From Brevundimonas variabilis (GTDB taxonomy: Bacteria > Pseudomonadota > Alphaproteobacteria > Caulobacterales > Caulobacteraceae): DNA of 64,000 bases. Numbering within the stretch: the first letter of the stretch is position 1; every line of letters begins with the position of its first letter. Made by a program: the position numbers and the translations under genes. The DNA is taken from contig NZ_JACHOR010000001.1 of the NCBI RefSeq assembly GCF_014199945.1, positions 372,001-436,000 on the forward strand, in the 5' to 3' direction. This document shows positions 9,314-18,760 of this stretch, one piece after another. The notes under the pieces are model-generated. The model did not search any database. It saw only the letters and a list, made by a program, of their open reading frames with translations, and was not told where the DNA came from.

Positions 9314-10668
9314 TGCGTCGCCTCATCATCACGGCCGCACTCGCGGCCTTTGCAATTGGTGCCCCTGCTGTCGCCCAGGACACCGTCGCCATCACCGGAG
9401 GCCGTGTCCTGACCGGTACCTCGGTCATCGAGAACGGCACCGTCGTCATGCGCGGCGGACGGATCGTCTCGGTCGGCACGGGCGCCGCGCCTGCCGGTGC
9501 CCGCATCGTCGATGCGTCCGGCAAGACGGTGTCGCCTGGCTTCGTCGCCGTCGATTCAGGGCTGGGGACCTCGGAAGTTTCGTCCGTTGACGGATCCGAT
9601 GACCAGGGCAACAGCGCCAACACCATCAGCGCGTCGTTCGACGTCAGCTATGGCCTGGATCCCTGGTCCTTCACGCTGCCGGTCGCCCGCCAGGGCGGGA
9701 TCACGCGCGCCATCGTCGTCCCGTCGCACCCCGGCGGATCGGGCGGCCACAACCACGCTGACGACAGCGATTTTGCAGGCGTCGGTGCCGGCGGCCTGCA
9801 GTCCCCGGGTCTCTTCGCCGGTCAGGCTTCGATCATTCATCTGGGTCAGGGCACCGAAATCCTGGTCAAGCCCCGGGTTGCCATGGTCGCCCCCTTCGGC
9901 GAGGCCGGTGCCGGGGTCGCGGGCGGGGCTCGGGGCGCCACCTTCACCCTGTTCAAGGAAAGCCTGGCCGAGGTTCGCCTCTATGCCCGCAACAAGGCGG
10001 CCTATGACCGGGCGGGCCTGCGCGATCTCTCGCTCTCGCGGGCCGATCTGGAAGCCCTGATCCCCGTCGCCGAAGGTCGCATGCCTCTGATCGTCACGGT
10101 CAACCGCGCCGCCGACATCCTGCAGGTCCTGCGTCTGGGCCAGGAAGAAGGCGTGCGGCTGATCCTCGACGGCGCGGCCGAAGGCTGGCTCGTCGCCGAC
10201 CAGATCGCTGCGGCCAATGTCCCGGTGCTGCTGAACCCGATCATGAACCTGCCCGATTCCTTCGAGCGCCGCGCCGCGCGGATGGAAAACGCCGCCGGAC
10301 TGGATGCTGCGGGCGTGGTCATTGCCATCAAGGGCAATGGCGGCTCCATCCACCGGGCCAAGGAAACCCGGTACAACGCCGGCAATGCGGTCTCCCACGG
10401 CCTGTCCTATGCTTCGGCCATCGCGGCGATCACCACCAATCCCGCGCGCATCTTCGGCATGGCGGGCGATTTCGGAGCCCTGGCACCCGGGGCTGCTGGC
10501 GATGTCGTGATCTGGTCGGGTGACCCGCTGGAGCCGCTGTCCATTGCAACGGCGGTCTTCGTCAACGGCATCGAACAGCCGATGGAAACCCGCCAGACCC
10601 TGCTGGCCCGCCGCTACATGACCGGCGGCACCCAGGCCAGCGGCATGCCGGTGGCCTACGGAAACTGA
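9313..10668 (+). CDS. Secreted amidohydrolase paralogue lacking the HxH metal motif
   Basis: A 451-residue protein with a Sec signal (MRRLIITAALAAFAIGAPAVAQ). It aligns in order with amidohydrolases (TGGRVLTG, IENGTVVMRGGRIVSVG, VSPGFVAVDSGLG, ITTNPARIFGMAGDFGALAPG, DVVIWSGDPLE). Where the family has DxHxH after PGF it has AVDSG, and the later His/Asp ligands are not evident. It is probably a catalytically dead or altered partner of the complete enzyme encoded immediately upstream, with which it shares an ATGA overlap. A heteromer in the periplasm is inference. Confidence 0.85.
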   Translation: MRRLIITAALAAFAIGAPAVAQDTVAITGGRVLTGTSVIENGTVVMRGGRIVSVGTGAAPAGARIVDASGKTVSPGFVAVDSGLGTSEVSSVDGSDDQGNSANTISASFDVSYGLDPWSFTLPVARQGGITRAIVVPSHPGGSGGHNHADDSDFAGVGAGGLQSPGLFAGQASIIHLGQGTEILVKPRVAMVAPFGEAGAGVAGGARGATFTLFKESLAEVRLYARNKAAYDRAGLRDLSLSRADLEALIPVAEGRMPLIVTVNRAADILQVLRLGQEEGVRLILDGAAEGWLVADQIAAANVPVLLNPIMNLPDSFERRAARMENAAGLDAAGVVIAIKGNGGSIHRAKETRYNAGNAVSHGLSYASAIAAITTNPARIFGMAGDFGALAPGAAGDVVIWSGDPLEPLSIATAVFVNGIEQPMETRQTLLARRYMTGGTQASGMPVAYGN

Positions 10669-10676
10669 GACATGAT

Positions 10677-11153
10677 ATGGGGCCGGGCATGACGTCCGGT
10701 CCCATCATCTACATCGACGCCGATGCCTGTCCGGTGAAGGACGAGGTCTATCGCGTCGCCGATCGCTACAGGCTGAAGGTGTTCGTGGTCTCCAACACCT
10801 GGATCAATACCCCGCGCGCCGCCTTTATCGAACAGGTCGTGGTCGATGAGGGGCCCGACGTTGCAGACGACTGGATCGCAGAGCGCGCAGGCCCGGGCGA
10901 CGTGGTCGTCACCAGCGACATCCCGCTCGCCGATCGCTGCCTCAAGGCCGGGGCACAGGCGCTCAAATCCAATGGACAGCCGTTCACGCCGGACTCGATC
11001 GGTTCTGCCCTGGCCGGGCGGATGGTGGGCGAGCATCTGCGGTCCATGGGCGTGGCCACGTCTGGCCCTCCCCCCTTCGGCCCCGCAGACCGCTCCCGGT
11101 TCCTGCAGGCCCTCGATCAGGCGGTCGTCCGGGCGAAGCGGGTCATCCGTTGA
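10677..11153 (+). CDS. UPF0178 family protein (YaiI/YqxD)
   Basis: A 158-residue protein (154 if started at the second Met, 10689). It shows the UPF0178 hallmarks IYIDADACPVKDEVYRVADR at the N-terminus, VVTSDIPLADRCLKAGAQ in the middle and FTPDSIGSALAGR before the basic C-terminus. The conserved acidic residues give it a PIN/NYN-nuclease-like appearance, but no activity is established. It overlaps the arfB gene by 4 bp. Confidence 0.9.
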   Translation: MGPGMTSGPIIYIDADACPVKDEVYRVADRYRLKVFVVSNTWINTPRAAFIEQVVVDEGPDVADDWIAERAGPGDVVVTSDIPLADRCLKAGAQALKSNGQPFTPDSIGSALAGRMVGEHLRSMGVATSGPPPFGPADRSRFLQALDQAVVRAKRVIR

Positions 11154-11554
11154 CCGTCATTCCGGAAGACGAGCTGGAGTTCCGCTTCTATCGGGCAGGC
11201 GGACCAGGCGGACAGAACGTCAACAAGGTTTCGACCGCCGTCCAGATGCGGTTCGACGCCCTAAACTCACCGTCCCTGAGCGAGTCCGTGAAGCAGCGCC
11301 TGATGAAACTGGCCGGAAGCCGCCTGACGCTGGACGGGTTCATCCTGATCAACGCCGTGCGTCACCGGACCCAGGAGCGCAACCGCGCCGACGCCATCGC
11401 CCGGCTTCAGGCCATGGTCGACGAGGCCTCGATCGCCCCGGTCTACCGCGTGCCGACCCGACCGACGCGGGCTTCGAAAGAACGTCGCCTCGTCGCCAAG
11501 ACCCACCGGGCCGGCATCAAGAGCGGCCGGGGCAAGCCGACCGCCCAGGACTGA
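11150..11554 (+). CDS. arfB: Peptidyl-tRNA hydrolase ArfB (ribosome rescue)
   Basis: A 134-residue release-factor-like protein that frees stalled ribosomes lacking a stop codon. The catalytic GGQ motif lies in FYRAGGPGGQNVNKVSTAVQ (about residues 13-32). The long basic C-terminal tail (TRPTRASKERRLVAKTHRAG...) is the part that enters the empty mRNA channel. It starts with TTG at 11150, overlapping the UPF0178 stop codon. Length fits ArfB and is far too short for RF1 or RF2. Confidence 0.92.
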   Translation: MTVIPEDELEFRFYRAGGPGGQNVNKVSTAVQMRFDALNSPSLSESVKQRLMKLAGSRLTLDGFILINAVRHRTQERNRADAIARLQAMVDEASIAPVYRVPTRPTRASKERRLVAKTHRAGIKSGRGKPTAQD

Positions 11555-12079
11555 TCAGGCGGCCGGGGCCGGTGCGGGTCGGAACAGCAGGACGGTGATC
11601 TTGCCTTCCGGATTCAGGCCGACGATCCACTGCGTCACGGCCTTGTCAAAGGTCACGAGGAACAGCTCGGCCCCATTCTCGCGGCCGCGATGTTCGACGG
11701 ACTTCAGGGCACCGAAGCCCTGGATGATGGGGGTCAGGGTGGCAGAGCGCGGCCGGACCTGGGTCGCCAGATCCTCGGTCATGTCGGCATAATTCAGTGT
11801 GCCCGACTGGCCTGCGGCAATCGTCGCCTTCAGGGCCGTCTCGGTCGCGGCGACGACGGCCGGGCTTGACGGCGCGCTCTGCGCGGCCTCGACCGCTGGT
11901 GCCACGGGAGCCGGTGCCACCCGAACGGTCGACGCGGCCGGTGCGTCGAAGGTGTTGGGCAATGTGCCCGCCGACACGCCGGTGTTCAGGTTGCGCGCCG
12001 TGCCCTGAGGCGGCGTCTGTGCCAGAACCGGACCCGCAAGGGCCATCAGGGCAGCGGTCGTGGCGATAAGCGTTTTCAC
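11555..12079 (-). CDS. Secreted hypothetical protein
   Basis: A 174-residue protein with a clear signal peptide (MKTLIATTAALMALAGPVLAQ). A low-complexity Ala/Pro/Val-rich linker (residues 40-80) leads to a small domain, residues 85-165, ending in LFLVTFDKAVTQWIVGLNPEGKITVLLFRPA. That pattern of a helix followed by beta strands resembles periplasmic NTF2-like or DUF3887-type domains, but the resemblance is weak. It sits downstream of ubiE-ubiB on the same strand, 27 bp from the ubiB stop. Function unknown. Confidence 0.7.
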   Translation of the reverse strand: MKTLIATTAALMALAGPVLAQTPPQGTARNLNTGVSAGTLPNTFDAPAASTVRVAPAPVAPAVEAAQSAPSSPAVVAATETALKATIAAGQSGTLNYADMTEDLATQVRPRSATLTPIIQGFGALKSVEHRGRENGAELFLVTFDKAVTQWIVGLNPEGKITVLLFRPAPAPAA

Positions 12080-12106
12080 AGGGCAGGCTCCGGGACAGAC
12101 GGATCG

Positions 12107-13693
12107 TCAGCCCGTCATGATCGGCCAAAGCGACAGAACAAGGGCGGCCAGGGAGGCCACCGTGGCGACGACAACGCCCATAGCGATCCAGGCCGGTGTC
12201 TTGTTCCGTTCGACGATCACGGTCTGGGTGACGGGCGGCTCCTGCACCAGCCGCGACAAGGCCTTGGCGCCAGTGATCAGTTCCATCACGCCATCGCGGA
12301 CCTTGGCACGAGGTCCCAGTTCGCGCGAAATCCAGGCCTCGACCACCGGACGAGCCGCCTCCCACAGATCGTGGTCGGGATTCAGCCGCCGGGCCACGCC
12401 CTCGACCGAGACCATGGTCTTCTGCAGCAGGATCAGCTCCGGGCGCAGATGCATGTCGAACAGGGCCGTGATCTCGAACAGCTGACCCAGCAGGCGTCCC
12501 ATCGAGACCTGCGAGGCCGCACGGCCGATCACGGGCTCGCCGACGGCCCGCAGGGCCTGGGCAAAGGCCTCGACCGAATGGTGCGGCGGCACATAGCCGG
12601 CCTCGAAATGGACCTGGGCAATCCGTGGATAGTCGCGGGTCAGGAAGCCCCACAGGATCTCCGCCAGATAGCGTCGCTCGCCGGGCCCGAGGCGTCCGAC
12701 GATCCCGAAGTCGACAGCCATCACCTCGGCCGGGGCGCTGGCAAAAAGATTGCCCTCGTGCAGGTCTGCGTGGAAGGTCCCGTGATCCAGCGCCTGGATC
12801 AGGAAGGCGCGCACGACGTTGTCGGCCAAGCCATTCTTGTCGAGGCCCGGCTGCTCGGCTGCCATCGGATCCGTCATGGGCATGCCAGTCGCCCATTCGA
12901 GCGTCAGCACACGCTTGCCGACCCCTTCCCAGATCACGGCCGGAGCGGACATGTGACCGGACTTGGCCATGATGTCCTTGAGCTCGGAGGCGGCGGCCGC
13001 TTCCAGCCGCATGTCGAGTTCCAGTTCCATCGACCGGGCAATGGTCTCGACGAATCCCTTGGGCTCGAGACGGCGTGACAATGGCACCAGACGGTGCACG
13101 ATCCGGGCCCCCAGCCGCATGGCGTCGAGGCCGGACGTTACCCGGCGTTCCACGCCGGGCCGCAGCACCTTGACTGCGACCTTGCGCCCGTCCGCCAGCC
13201 GCGCCGGATGGGCCTGGGCCAGCGAGGCGGCTCCGATGGGATCGCCGAACTCGGTGAACAGCTGATCCGTGGTCCGGCCGATCGACCGCTCGATCTCGCG
13301 CCGGGCCTGCTCGGTCGGGAACGGTGGCAGATTGTCCTTCAGCCGTCCCAGATCCTTGGCGAACTGGATGCCGAAGATGTCGGCCCGCGTCGCCAGCACC
13401 TGACCGAGCTTTATCGCAACAGGCCCCAGATGTTCGAACGCCTTGCCCAGCCGTTCGCCGGGTCGGCCTTCGCGGCCCTCGCGGCGGGCAAACAGATGGA
13501 CGAGCCCCGTCAGGGGTCGGCTCCAGCCGGGCAGCAGGGGCGTCAGTTCGCGCGGCACCAGGGCATCATACTTGGCCAGCACACCCATCCAGCCAATCAG
13601 CCGCCAGGCCGCGCCCAGCGGATCACGCACCGGCTGGGCGACCGGTGCCGTGGGGGCCGTCCTGTAGCGGGTCGGATAGGTCAGATCGCCCAC
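12107..13693 (-). CDS. ubiB: Ubiquinone biosynthesis kinase-like protein UbiB
   Basis: A 528-residue member of the ABC1/ADCK/UbiB atypical kinase family needed for ubiquinone synthesis. The KxGQ motif is in [13 protein letters not shown] (about residue 95) and the Ala-rich nucleotide loop in [10 protein letters not shown], followed by VAVKVLRPG. The catalytic-loop equivalent is FHADLHEGN and the metal motif is AVDFGIVG. Two hydrophobic segments at the C-terminus (about 490-526) anchor it in the inner membrane. It overlaps ubiE by 13 bp. Confidence 0.96.
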   Translation of the reverse strand: MGDLTYPTRYRTAPTAPVAQPVRDPLGAAWRLIGWMGVLAKYDALVPRELTPLLPGWSRPLTGLVHLFARREGREGRPGERLGKAFEHLGPVAIKLGQVLATRADIFGIQFAKDLGRLKDNLPPFPTEQARREIERSIGRTTDQLFTEFGDPIGAASLAQAHPARLADGRKVAVKVLRPGVERRVTSGLDAMRLGARIVHRLVPLSRRLEPKGFVETIARSMELELDMRLEAAAASELKDIMAKSGHMSAPAVIWEGVGKRVLTLEWATGMPMTDPMAAEQPGLDKNGLADNVVRAFLIQALDHGTFHADLHEGNLFASAPAEVMAVDFGIVGRLGPGERRYLAEILWGFLTRDYPRIAQVHFEAGYVPPHHSVEAFAQALRAVGEPVIGRAASQVSMGRLLGQLFEITALFDMHLRPELILLQKTMVSVEGVARRLNPDHDLWEAARPVVEAWISRELGPRAKVRDGVMELITGAKALSRLVQEPPVTQTVIVERNKTPAWIAMGVVVATVASLAALVLSLWPIMTG

Positions 13694-14481
13694 CCGTGAT
13701 GGATTGCGGCCACACCACCGGCCATGTTGGTGACGGTCACGCTGCGGAAGCCGGCGTCCTCGATCATCCTCTTGAAGGTGGTCTGGTCAGGGAAGCGGCG
13801 AATGCTTTCGACCAGATACTGGTAGCTGTCCCTGTCCTTGGCCACCCACTGGCCGATGGCGGGAATGGCGTTGAAGGACCAGGCGTCATAGGCCTTGCGG
13901 ATCGCCCCGGTCGTGGGGCGGGAGAACTCAAGGCACAGGAACCGTCCCCCGGGCTTCAGCACGCGCCGTGCCTCCGACAGGGCCACTGAAATGTCAGCGA
14001 CATTACGGATTCCGAAACTGATCGAATAGGCATCGACGCTGGCATCCGGCAGCGGCAGGGCCATGGCGTCACCGACGGACCAGGACATCTCCGGTTCGCC
14101 GCCCTTGTCCACGCCGGCCAGGATCATCTCGGCGTTGTAATCCAGCACGATGACCGATGCGTCGCGGTTGGTGTCCGACGGATCGCCCCGCCGCTCCTGG
14201 GCCCGGCGCGCCATTTTCGAATAGCGACGCGCCATGTCGCCGGTTCCGCCTGCAACATCCAGGATCACCTCGCCCGGACGCGGGTTCAATCGGGCCGCCG
14301 CCGCATCCTTCCAGAGCCGGTGCACGCCCGCGCTCATCAGGTCGTTCATCAGGTCGTAGTTGGAGGCGACGCTGTCGAACACACCGCGCACCATCCGGAC
14401 CTTCTCCTTCGCATCGACGTCGCGAAAGCCGAAGGAGGAGGTGTCGCCGGAGGAATGGGGGCGCGTCGTGCTGTCACTCAT
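13681..14481 (-). CDS. ubiE: Demethylmenaquinone/2-polyprenyl-6-methoxy-1,4-benzoquinol methyltransferase
   Basis: A 266-residue SAM-dependent C-methyltransferase of the ubiquinone pathway. It shows [24 protein letters not shown], the SAM-binding [15 protein letters not shown], the UbiE signature [16 protein letters not shown], and a C-terminal region ending [16 protein letters not shown]. It is the first gene of the ubiE-ubiB pair; the two products act in the same quinone pathway. Confidence 0.97.
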   Translation of the reverse strand: MSDSTTRPHSSGDTSSFGFRDVDAKEKVRMVRGVFDSVASNYDLMNDLMSAGVHRLWKDAAAARLNPRPGEVILDVAGGTGDMARRYSKMARRAQERRGDPSDTNRDASVIVLDYNAEMILAGVDKGGEPEMSWSVGDAMALPLPDASVDAYSISFGIRNVADISVALSEARRVLKPGGRFLCLEFSRPTTGAIRKAYDAWSFNAIPAIGQWVAKDRDSYQYLVESIRRFPDQTTFKRMIEDAGFRSVTVTNMAGGVAAIHHGWAI

Positions 14482-14860
14482 GCTCGGGGTGTAGCCGTTG
14501 GCGAGGATCGCGTCACCGGGCTGTTTCGTCGCTGAGGTTCATCCCACGCCACCGGATGCGGGCCCATGAAAAAAGAGGCCTCTTCAACGACAGGTATGGC
14601 GGCTCAAGGGCTTGAACCGAAAGCCATCGACGATCGTTCGGCAGCCTCTCAATGCTGAAATCAATACTCGTCACCCAATAACAATATTCGCGGTAAACAC
14701 TCTTAAACTAAACTATAGTGACTGGATATTTACTCTGTAGGATTGCAGGTTTATGTTCTATTCACCAATGATCCTGCCCCATTTGGCAAATTCCGGCCGC
14801 ATCTGATTTACCGATTATTTGCTCTTCGGCAATAAACCGGGCCAATCGGGGAGTTTGGCG
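14482..14860. other. Intergenic region (379 bp), AT-rich, between ubiE and the 126-aa membrane protein gene
   Basis: No supported protein gene. From about 14650 to 14830 the sequence is clearly AT-rich compared with the surroundings and probably holds divergent promoters. On the minus strand, 14567-14650 carries hairpins ending in a T run (see the ncRNA entry). A 30-codon plus-strand ORF starting at 14565 is not supported by a ribosome binding site. Confidence 0.6.
14567..14650 (-). ncRNA. Candidate small RNA or structured leader upstream of ubiE
   Basis: Read on the minus strand, the segment opens with AGAGGC and closes with GCCTCT followed by six T, so its ends can pair. Inside, GGTTCAA pairs with TTGAGCC around a GCCC loop. 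The arrangement of terminal stem, inner hairpin and T tract resembles a terminated sRNA or an attenuator of ubiE, which begins about 85 bp downstream. No known family is recognised. Low confidence. Confidence 0.25.
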
Positions 14861-15241
14861 ATGTCTGACGTGATTTCTGACCAGAAGCGACGCAAGAGCG
14901 ATGGGCGCCCGCGCATTCCGGGCGTTCCGATCGAGTTGCGGGAGCGCCGCAAGGGTTCGCGGATCAACCGCGTGGCCCCCCGTACGTCCAAGCTTCAGGT
15001 CGTGGGCCTTCTGGCCACGATCTTCACCGCATCCGTCGCCGTGGTCGTGATCGTGGCGGCGCTGCAGCTGGACATGCCGATCCCCATCACCGCGAGGGTG
15101 ACGGTCGCCACGCTGCTGGCCTTCGCCCTGTTCATCCTCGCGCTCGGCTCGGTCGAGCAGCGGCTGATCGAGATCCGGCTCGAGCTGATGATGCTGAATG
15201 GTGGCGCCCGGCGCAGCGATCGCCGTGAGGACGACCGATGA
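14861..15241 (+). CDS. Small two-TM membrane protein
   Basis: A 126-residue protein with a basic N-terminal cytosolic stretch (DQKRRKSDGRPRIPG...), two hydrophobic segments (about residues 47-67 and 77-97) and a charged tail (GGARRSDRREDDR). ATG at 14861 is preferred to a TTG 42 bp upstream. Its stop overlaps the ATG of the TadG-like gene (ATGA at 15238), so the two are coupled and may form a membrane assembly. Not recognised as a named family. Confidence 0.7.
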   Translation: MSDVISDQKRRKSDGRPRIPGVPIELRERRKGSRINRVAPRTSKLQVVGLLATIFTASVAVVVIVAALQLDMPIPITARVTVATLLAFALFILALGSVEQRLIEIRLELMMLNGGARRSDRREDDR

Positions 15242-16707
15242 CCGGACCCCGACGCCTGGCGAATTTCGTCCGCAGCCTTGCGTCCAGCAGGCGCGGCAAT
15301 GTCGCCATCATCACCGCCCTGGTCTTTCCGTTCCTGATCGTGCTCGGCGGCGGGGCGATCGATTTCCACCGGGGCTATACCGCCAAGGCCCAGGCCCAGG
15401 ACGCGATCGATCTCGCCGCCATTTCGGCAGCTTCCAGCAGGACGATCGACACCGACCAGCTCGAAGGGATCGCGGTCGACTACCTGGCTGGCAACATTGC
15501 CGGGCGGTTGATGAACCCCAATCCCACGGTCGAAGTCCATGACCCCGAGGTCAGTGGATTCCGGATGACCCTTTCGGGGAGCGTCGACTCGATCTTTCTG
15601 GGTCTGGTGGGAATTCCCACCATGCCTGTGGAGGTCGAAACGGTTGTCGAGCGCGGCACGATGGAGACGATCGAACTCGTCCTCGTGCTCGACAATACAT
15701 GGTCCATGTCAGCGCCTGCCGGCGGCGGCGTTACCAAGATTGCTGCCCTGAAGAGCGCTTCGAATGTGCTGGTGAACGCCCTGATGGCCAATCCTGACGC
15801 TGCGGTGAAACTCGGCGTCGTGCCCTATGGCGACTACGTCAATGTGGGCACCGGCAACCGGGGAGCCTCTTGGCTGAGCGTACCGGCGGATATCTCCACC
15901 ACCTCGCAACGCGTCTGCACCACCATCACTACGCGCAACGTCTGCACCCGCGGTGCCACGAAAACCTGCACGCGCAGTCGTGACGGCGTGGTCGAGAGCT
16001 ATGACTGCACGCCCCAGACATGCAGGACCGAACCCGTTGCACCCTACCAGAGCTGTTCAGGCGGAACCACGACGGTGCAGCGCTGGTTCGGCTGCGTCAC
16101 TTCCAGACCGCAGGGAACGCACCGTCTGAACGACAATGCCGGCTTCCCCTATCCGGGCCTGCTCGCAACCAGCCAGAACTGCCTCACGGCCATCACGCCG
16201 CTGACGGATCGCAAGGCCACGATCACGGCCGCGATCAACGCCCTGGTCGTGAATGTCGGCAACTACAAGCCGGAAACCTACATCCCGTCCGGTCTGATGT
16301 GGGGGATCAATGTGCTGTCGCCGACAGAACCGTTCTCACAGGGCGCGGCCTACGGCACGAACAACACGCGCCCGCGCAAGATCATGGTCCTGATGACCGA
16401 TGGCGAGAACACACTGCGGTTCAACCCGTCGAACGGTCTGCACCAGGCCCCCAGCGGCGGCAACGCTGGTGTGACCCAGCTGGCGGCGACGAACACCGAC
16501 ACGACGGCGCTCTGCAACTACGCCAAGAGCAAGAAGATCGAGGTCTATACGGTGGCTCTGGCCGTCACCTCGAACACAGCCCGGAATCTTCTGTCGGCCT
16601 GCGCGTCCGAAGCCGACAACTACTTCGACGTCCGCGACACCGCCCTGCTCGAAGAAGCCTTCCTCGGCATCGCGGCCTCGATCTACAAGGTCCGCATCGT
16701 AAGCTAG
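15238..16707 (+). CDS. TadG-like pilus-assembly family protein with von Willebrand A domain
   Basis: A 489-residue protein. The N-terminus has the TadE/TadG type prepilin-like segment (RRGNVAIITALVFPFLIVLGG, about residues 20-40). A vWA domain starts near residue 140 with the MIDAS-like LVLVLDNTWSMS and continues to MVLMTDGENT near 385. An insert around residues 222-285 is Cys-rich, with about nine Cys. Such proteins are exported via the N-terminal helix and bind partners through the vWA domain. No other tad/flp genes are present, so it is an orphan. Function inferred. Confidence 0.82.
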   Translation: MTGPRRLANFVRSLASSRRGNVAIITALVFPFLIVLGGGAIDFHRGYTAKAQAQDAIDLAAISAASSRTIDTDQLEGIAVDYLAGNIAGRLMNPNPTVEVHDPEVSGFRMTLSGSVDSIFLGLVGIPTMPVEVETVVERGTMETIELVLVLDNTWSMSAPAGGGVTKIAALKSASNVLVNALMANPDAAVKLGVVPYGDYVNVGTGNRGASWLSVPADISTTSQRVCTTITTRNVCTRGATKTCTRSRDGVVESYDCTPQTCRTEPVAPYQSCSGGTTTVQRWFGCVTSRPQGTHRLNDNAGFPYPGLLATSQNCLTAITPLTDRKATITAAINALVVNVGNYKPETYIPSGLMWGINVLSPTEPFSQGAAYGTNNTRPRKIMVLMTDGENTLRFNPSNGLHQAPSGGNAGVTQLAATNTDTTALCNYAKSKKIEVYTVALAVTSNTARNLLSACASEADNYFDVRDTALLEEAFLGIAASIYKVRIVS

Positions 16708-16716
16708 GCCAGACTC

Positions 16717-16752
16717 GCCGACCTGCAGCGGCCCAGGCCACCGCAGGTCGGC
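16717..16752. terminator. Hairpin between convergent genes
   Basis: GCCGACCTGC (16717-16726) pairs perfectly with GCAGGTCGGC (16743-16752). It lies between the convergent TadG-like and Crp/Fnr genes and could stop transcription from either side, although no T tract follows. Confidence 0.5.
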
Positions 16753-16765
16753 TGCGCCAGCCCGA

Positions 16766-17485
16766 TCAGTCCACGAGTTCAGGTTCGCGTGCATGCGGCA
16801 CCGGGACGTCCAAGTCCTCCATCACCGTGCGCATGGCCGCGTAGCAACCGCACGCGTGGGCCTCCAGCGCCTTGCGGTCCAGAACCTCGACCCATCCGCG
16901 CCCGCGATGGATCAAACCCTTCTCCTCCAGCATCGTCCCCACTTCGCTGACGGTCGCGCGACGAACGCCCAGCATCCCGGCAATGTCGGCCTGCGTCAGA
17001 TCAAACCGGGGGCCGTCGGCGCGGTCGTGAATGGCCAGCAGCCAGCGCGCCAGGCGTTCATCCAGCCGGTGCTGGGCATTGCAGGCCGCCGTCTGCTGCA
17101 CCTGGGCGAACAGGCTTTCGGTGAATTTGGCCAGCGCCATCCGCATCGGCTCGGAAGCCTCGAGCGCCTCGGAAAAGACATCGGCCGGGCAACAGGCAGC
17201 GACGCCGCCGATCTGGCTGATCGCGCGACTGGCGGCACGGGCATTCAGAGGCCCGCAGGTCACGCCGACGATGCCTTCGCGCCCCACCGCCCCGGTCTCG
17301 ACCATTCGGTCGTCGGGCAGCAGGGTCATCAGGGATACCACGCCCCGCAGCGGGAACCAGACCTCGCCGACGTCCTCGCCGGCATCGTAGAGCATCTGCC
17401 CGCGATCGAACGCTGTTTCGTGCAGATGCGGTTTCAGCCGTGCCTGATCCGCACGCGGCAGGGCAGCGATCCAGAGATTGTCCAT
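16766..17485 (-). CDS. Crp/Fnr family transcriptional regulator
   Basis: A 239-residue regulator. An N-terminal cyclic-nucleotide-binding-like beta roll (YDAGEDVGEVWFPLRGVVSL) is followed by a dimerisation helix and a winged HTH at about 170-200 (LTQADIAGMLGVRRATVSEV). The conserved Arg and Glu of cAMP-binding Crp are not obvious, and FNR-type N-terminal Cys are absent, so the effector is unknown. The C-terminus has HACGCY, of uncertain meaning. It is divergent from phhB, 132 bp away. Confidence 0.88.
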   Translation of the reverse strand: MDNLWIAALPRADQARLKPHLHETAFDRGQMLYDAGEDVGEVWFPLRGVVSLMTLLPDDRMVETGAVGREGIVGVTCGPLNARAASRAISQIGGVAACCPADVFSEALEASEPMRMALAKFTESLFAQVQQTAACNAQHRLDERLARWLLAIHDRADGPRFDLTQADIAGMLGVRRATVSEVGTMLEEKGLIHRGRGWVEVLDRKALEAHACGCYAAMRTVMEDLDVPVPHAREPELVD

Positions 17486-17617
17486 GGTCTTGACCTCCCC
17501 GACGTCAACTCGCCAGCACTAACGATGAAGCGTGGCCATACGTTCCCTTCACAGCGAAGACCGCTTGTCGGGACCCGGTGCGCGGGTTAGGCCCGCTGCC
17601 AAGCAGGAGAAACGTCC

Positions 17618-17923
17618 ATGGCCAACGTGCCGATCGATATCGCAGAGGCCCTGTCCGGCCTCCCCTTCTGGCGCGCCCACGACGGAGACCGGCCTGCAAT
17701 CACCCGCTCCCTTCGCTTCAACGACTTCAACGCCGCCTTCGGCTTCATGAGCCGTGTGGCCCTGATGGCCGACAGGATGGATCATCACCCGGAGTGGTCG
17801 AACGTCTACGACCGAGTCGAGGTCCTGCTGACCACCCATGACGCCGGTGGCGTGACGGCACTGGATGTGAAACTCGCACGCTTGATCGACGAAGCCGCGG
17901 CCTCGACGGGAGCGAAAGCATGA
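17618..17923 (+). CDS. phhB: 4a-hydroxytetrahydrobiopterin dehydratase
   Basis: A 101-residue enzyme that dehydrates the 4a-carbinolamine formed by aromatic amino acid hydroxylases, regenerating the pterin cofactor. The active-site stretch [30 protein letters not shown] contains the conserved His pair and the downstream His. Length matches PCD/DCoH. It overlaps the SDR gene by 4 bp, so the pair is one operon; the phenylalanine hydroxylase partner is not in this window. Confidence 0.93.
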   Translation: MANVPIDIAEALSGLPFWRAHDGDRPAITRSLRFNDFNAAFGFMSRVALMADRMDHHPEWSNVYDRVEVLLTTHDAGGVTALDVKLARLIDEAAASTGAKA

Positions 17924-18714
17924 CCACCACAGCGACAGGACGGGTTGCCGGCAAGAAGGCCCTGATCACCGGCGCGGCCGGGGGCCTCGGACAGGCCATG
18001 GGCTGGATGCTCGCGCGTCAGGGCGCGAAGGTTGCCCTGACCGATGTCGACCTGGCCGGGGTCCAGGCCCTGGCGGCGGCCATCAATGCCGAGGTGCCGG
18101 GCTCGGCCTTTGCCTATGCCCATGACGTCGCCGACGAGGCGGCCTGGGCCTATGTGGTCGAGGCGGCCGTTGCCGACATGGGCGGGCTGTCGATCCTGGT
18201 GAACAATGCCGGCATCGGCGGTGATCTGAAATTCGTCGAGACCGACACGATCGAGAATTGGCGCCGGGTCCAGGCGATCAACATCGAGAGCATCATGCTG
18301 GGCTGCAAGCACGCCATGAAGCATCTGCGCGCCTCGGCCCCCAGTTCGATCATCAACATCTCGTCGGTCGCCGGGTTGGCGGCCGCGCCTGGCATGGGGG
18401 CCTATAACGCCACCAAGGCAGCGGTCTGGATGTATACCAAGACCGTCGCGCTGGAGGCCGCCAAGATGGACTGGAACGTCCGGAGCAACTCGGTGCATCC
18501 CGTCTTCATCAAGACCCCGATCCTGGACCCCTTCATCGCAATGGCGGGCGGCGACGAGGCCAAGGCCCACGAACGCCTGACACGCGGGATCCCGCTGAAG
18601 CGGATCGGCGAGCCCGATGATGTCGCCTACTGCGTTCTGTATCTGGCTTCGGACGAGTCGAAATTCGTCACAGGATCGGAGTTCAAGATCGATGGCGGGA
18701 TGCTGGCCCAATAG
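17920..18714 (+). CDS. SDR family NAD(P)-dependent oxidoreductase
   Basis: A 264-residue classical short-chain dehydrogenase. It has the cofactor glycine motif [13 protein letters not shown] (about residues 17-29), NNAG, the catalytic Ser in [13 protein letters not shown] with catalytic Tyr and Lys, and a substrate-binding loop ending in [10 protein letters not shown]. The Asp in TDVDLAG after the second strand favours NAD over NADP. It is co-transcribed with phhB. Substrate is not predictable. Confidence 0.9.
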   Translation: MTTTATGRVAGKKALITGAAGGLGQAMGWMLARQGAKVALTDVDLAGVQALAAAINAEVPGSAFAYAHDVADEAAWAYVVEAAVADMGGLSILVNNAGIGGDLKFVETDTIENWRRVQAINIESIMLGCKHAMKHLRASAPSSIINISSVAGLAAAPGMGAYNATKAAVWMYTKTVALEAAKMDWNVRSNSVHPVFIKTPILDPFIAMAGGDEAKAHERLTRGIPLKRIGEPDDVAYCVLYLASDESKFVTGSEFKIDGGMLAQ

Positions 18715-18744
18715 GCCGACGCCCGCGATCACACGGCTTGTTAC

Positions 18745-18760
18745 TTGACGTTGACGTAAA
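18745..18760. promoter_or_regulatory. LiuR-like operator upstream of fadA
   Basis: TTGACGTTGACGTAAA is an imperfect palindrome of the form TTKACGTYRACGTMAA, and a third ACGT follows at the same spacing. This matches the type of site bound by MerR-family LiuR, which controls branched-chain and fatty acid catabolism in proteobacteria. It lies 55 bp before the thiolase ATG and contains a TTGACG -35-like hexamer. The assignment is inference. Confidence 0.5.
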
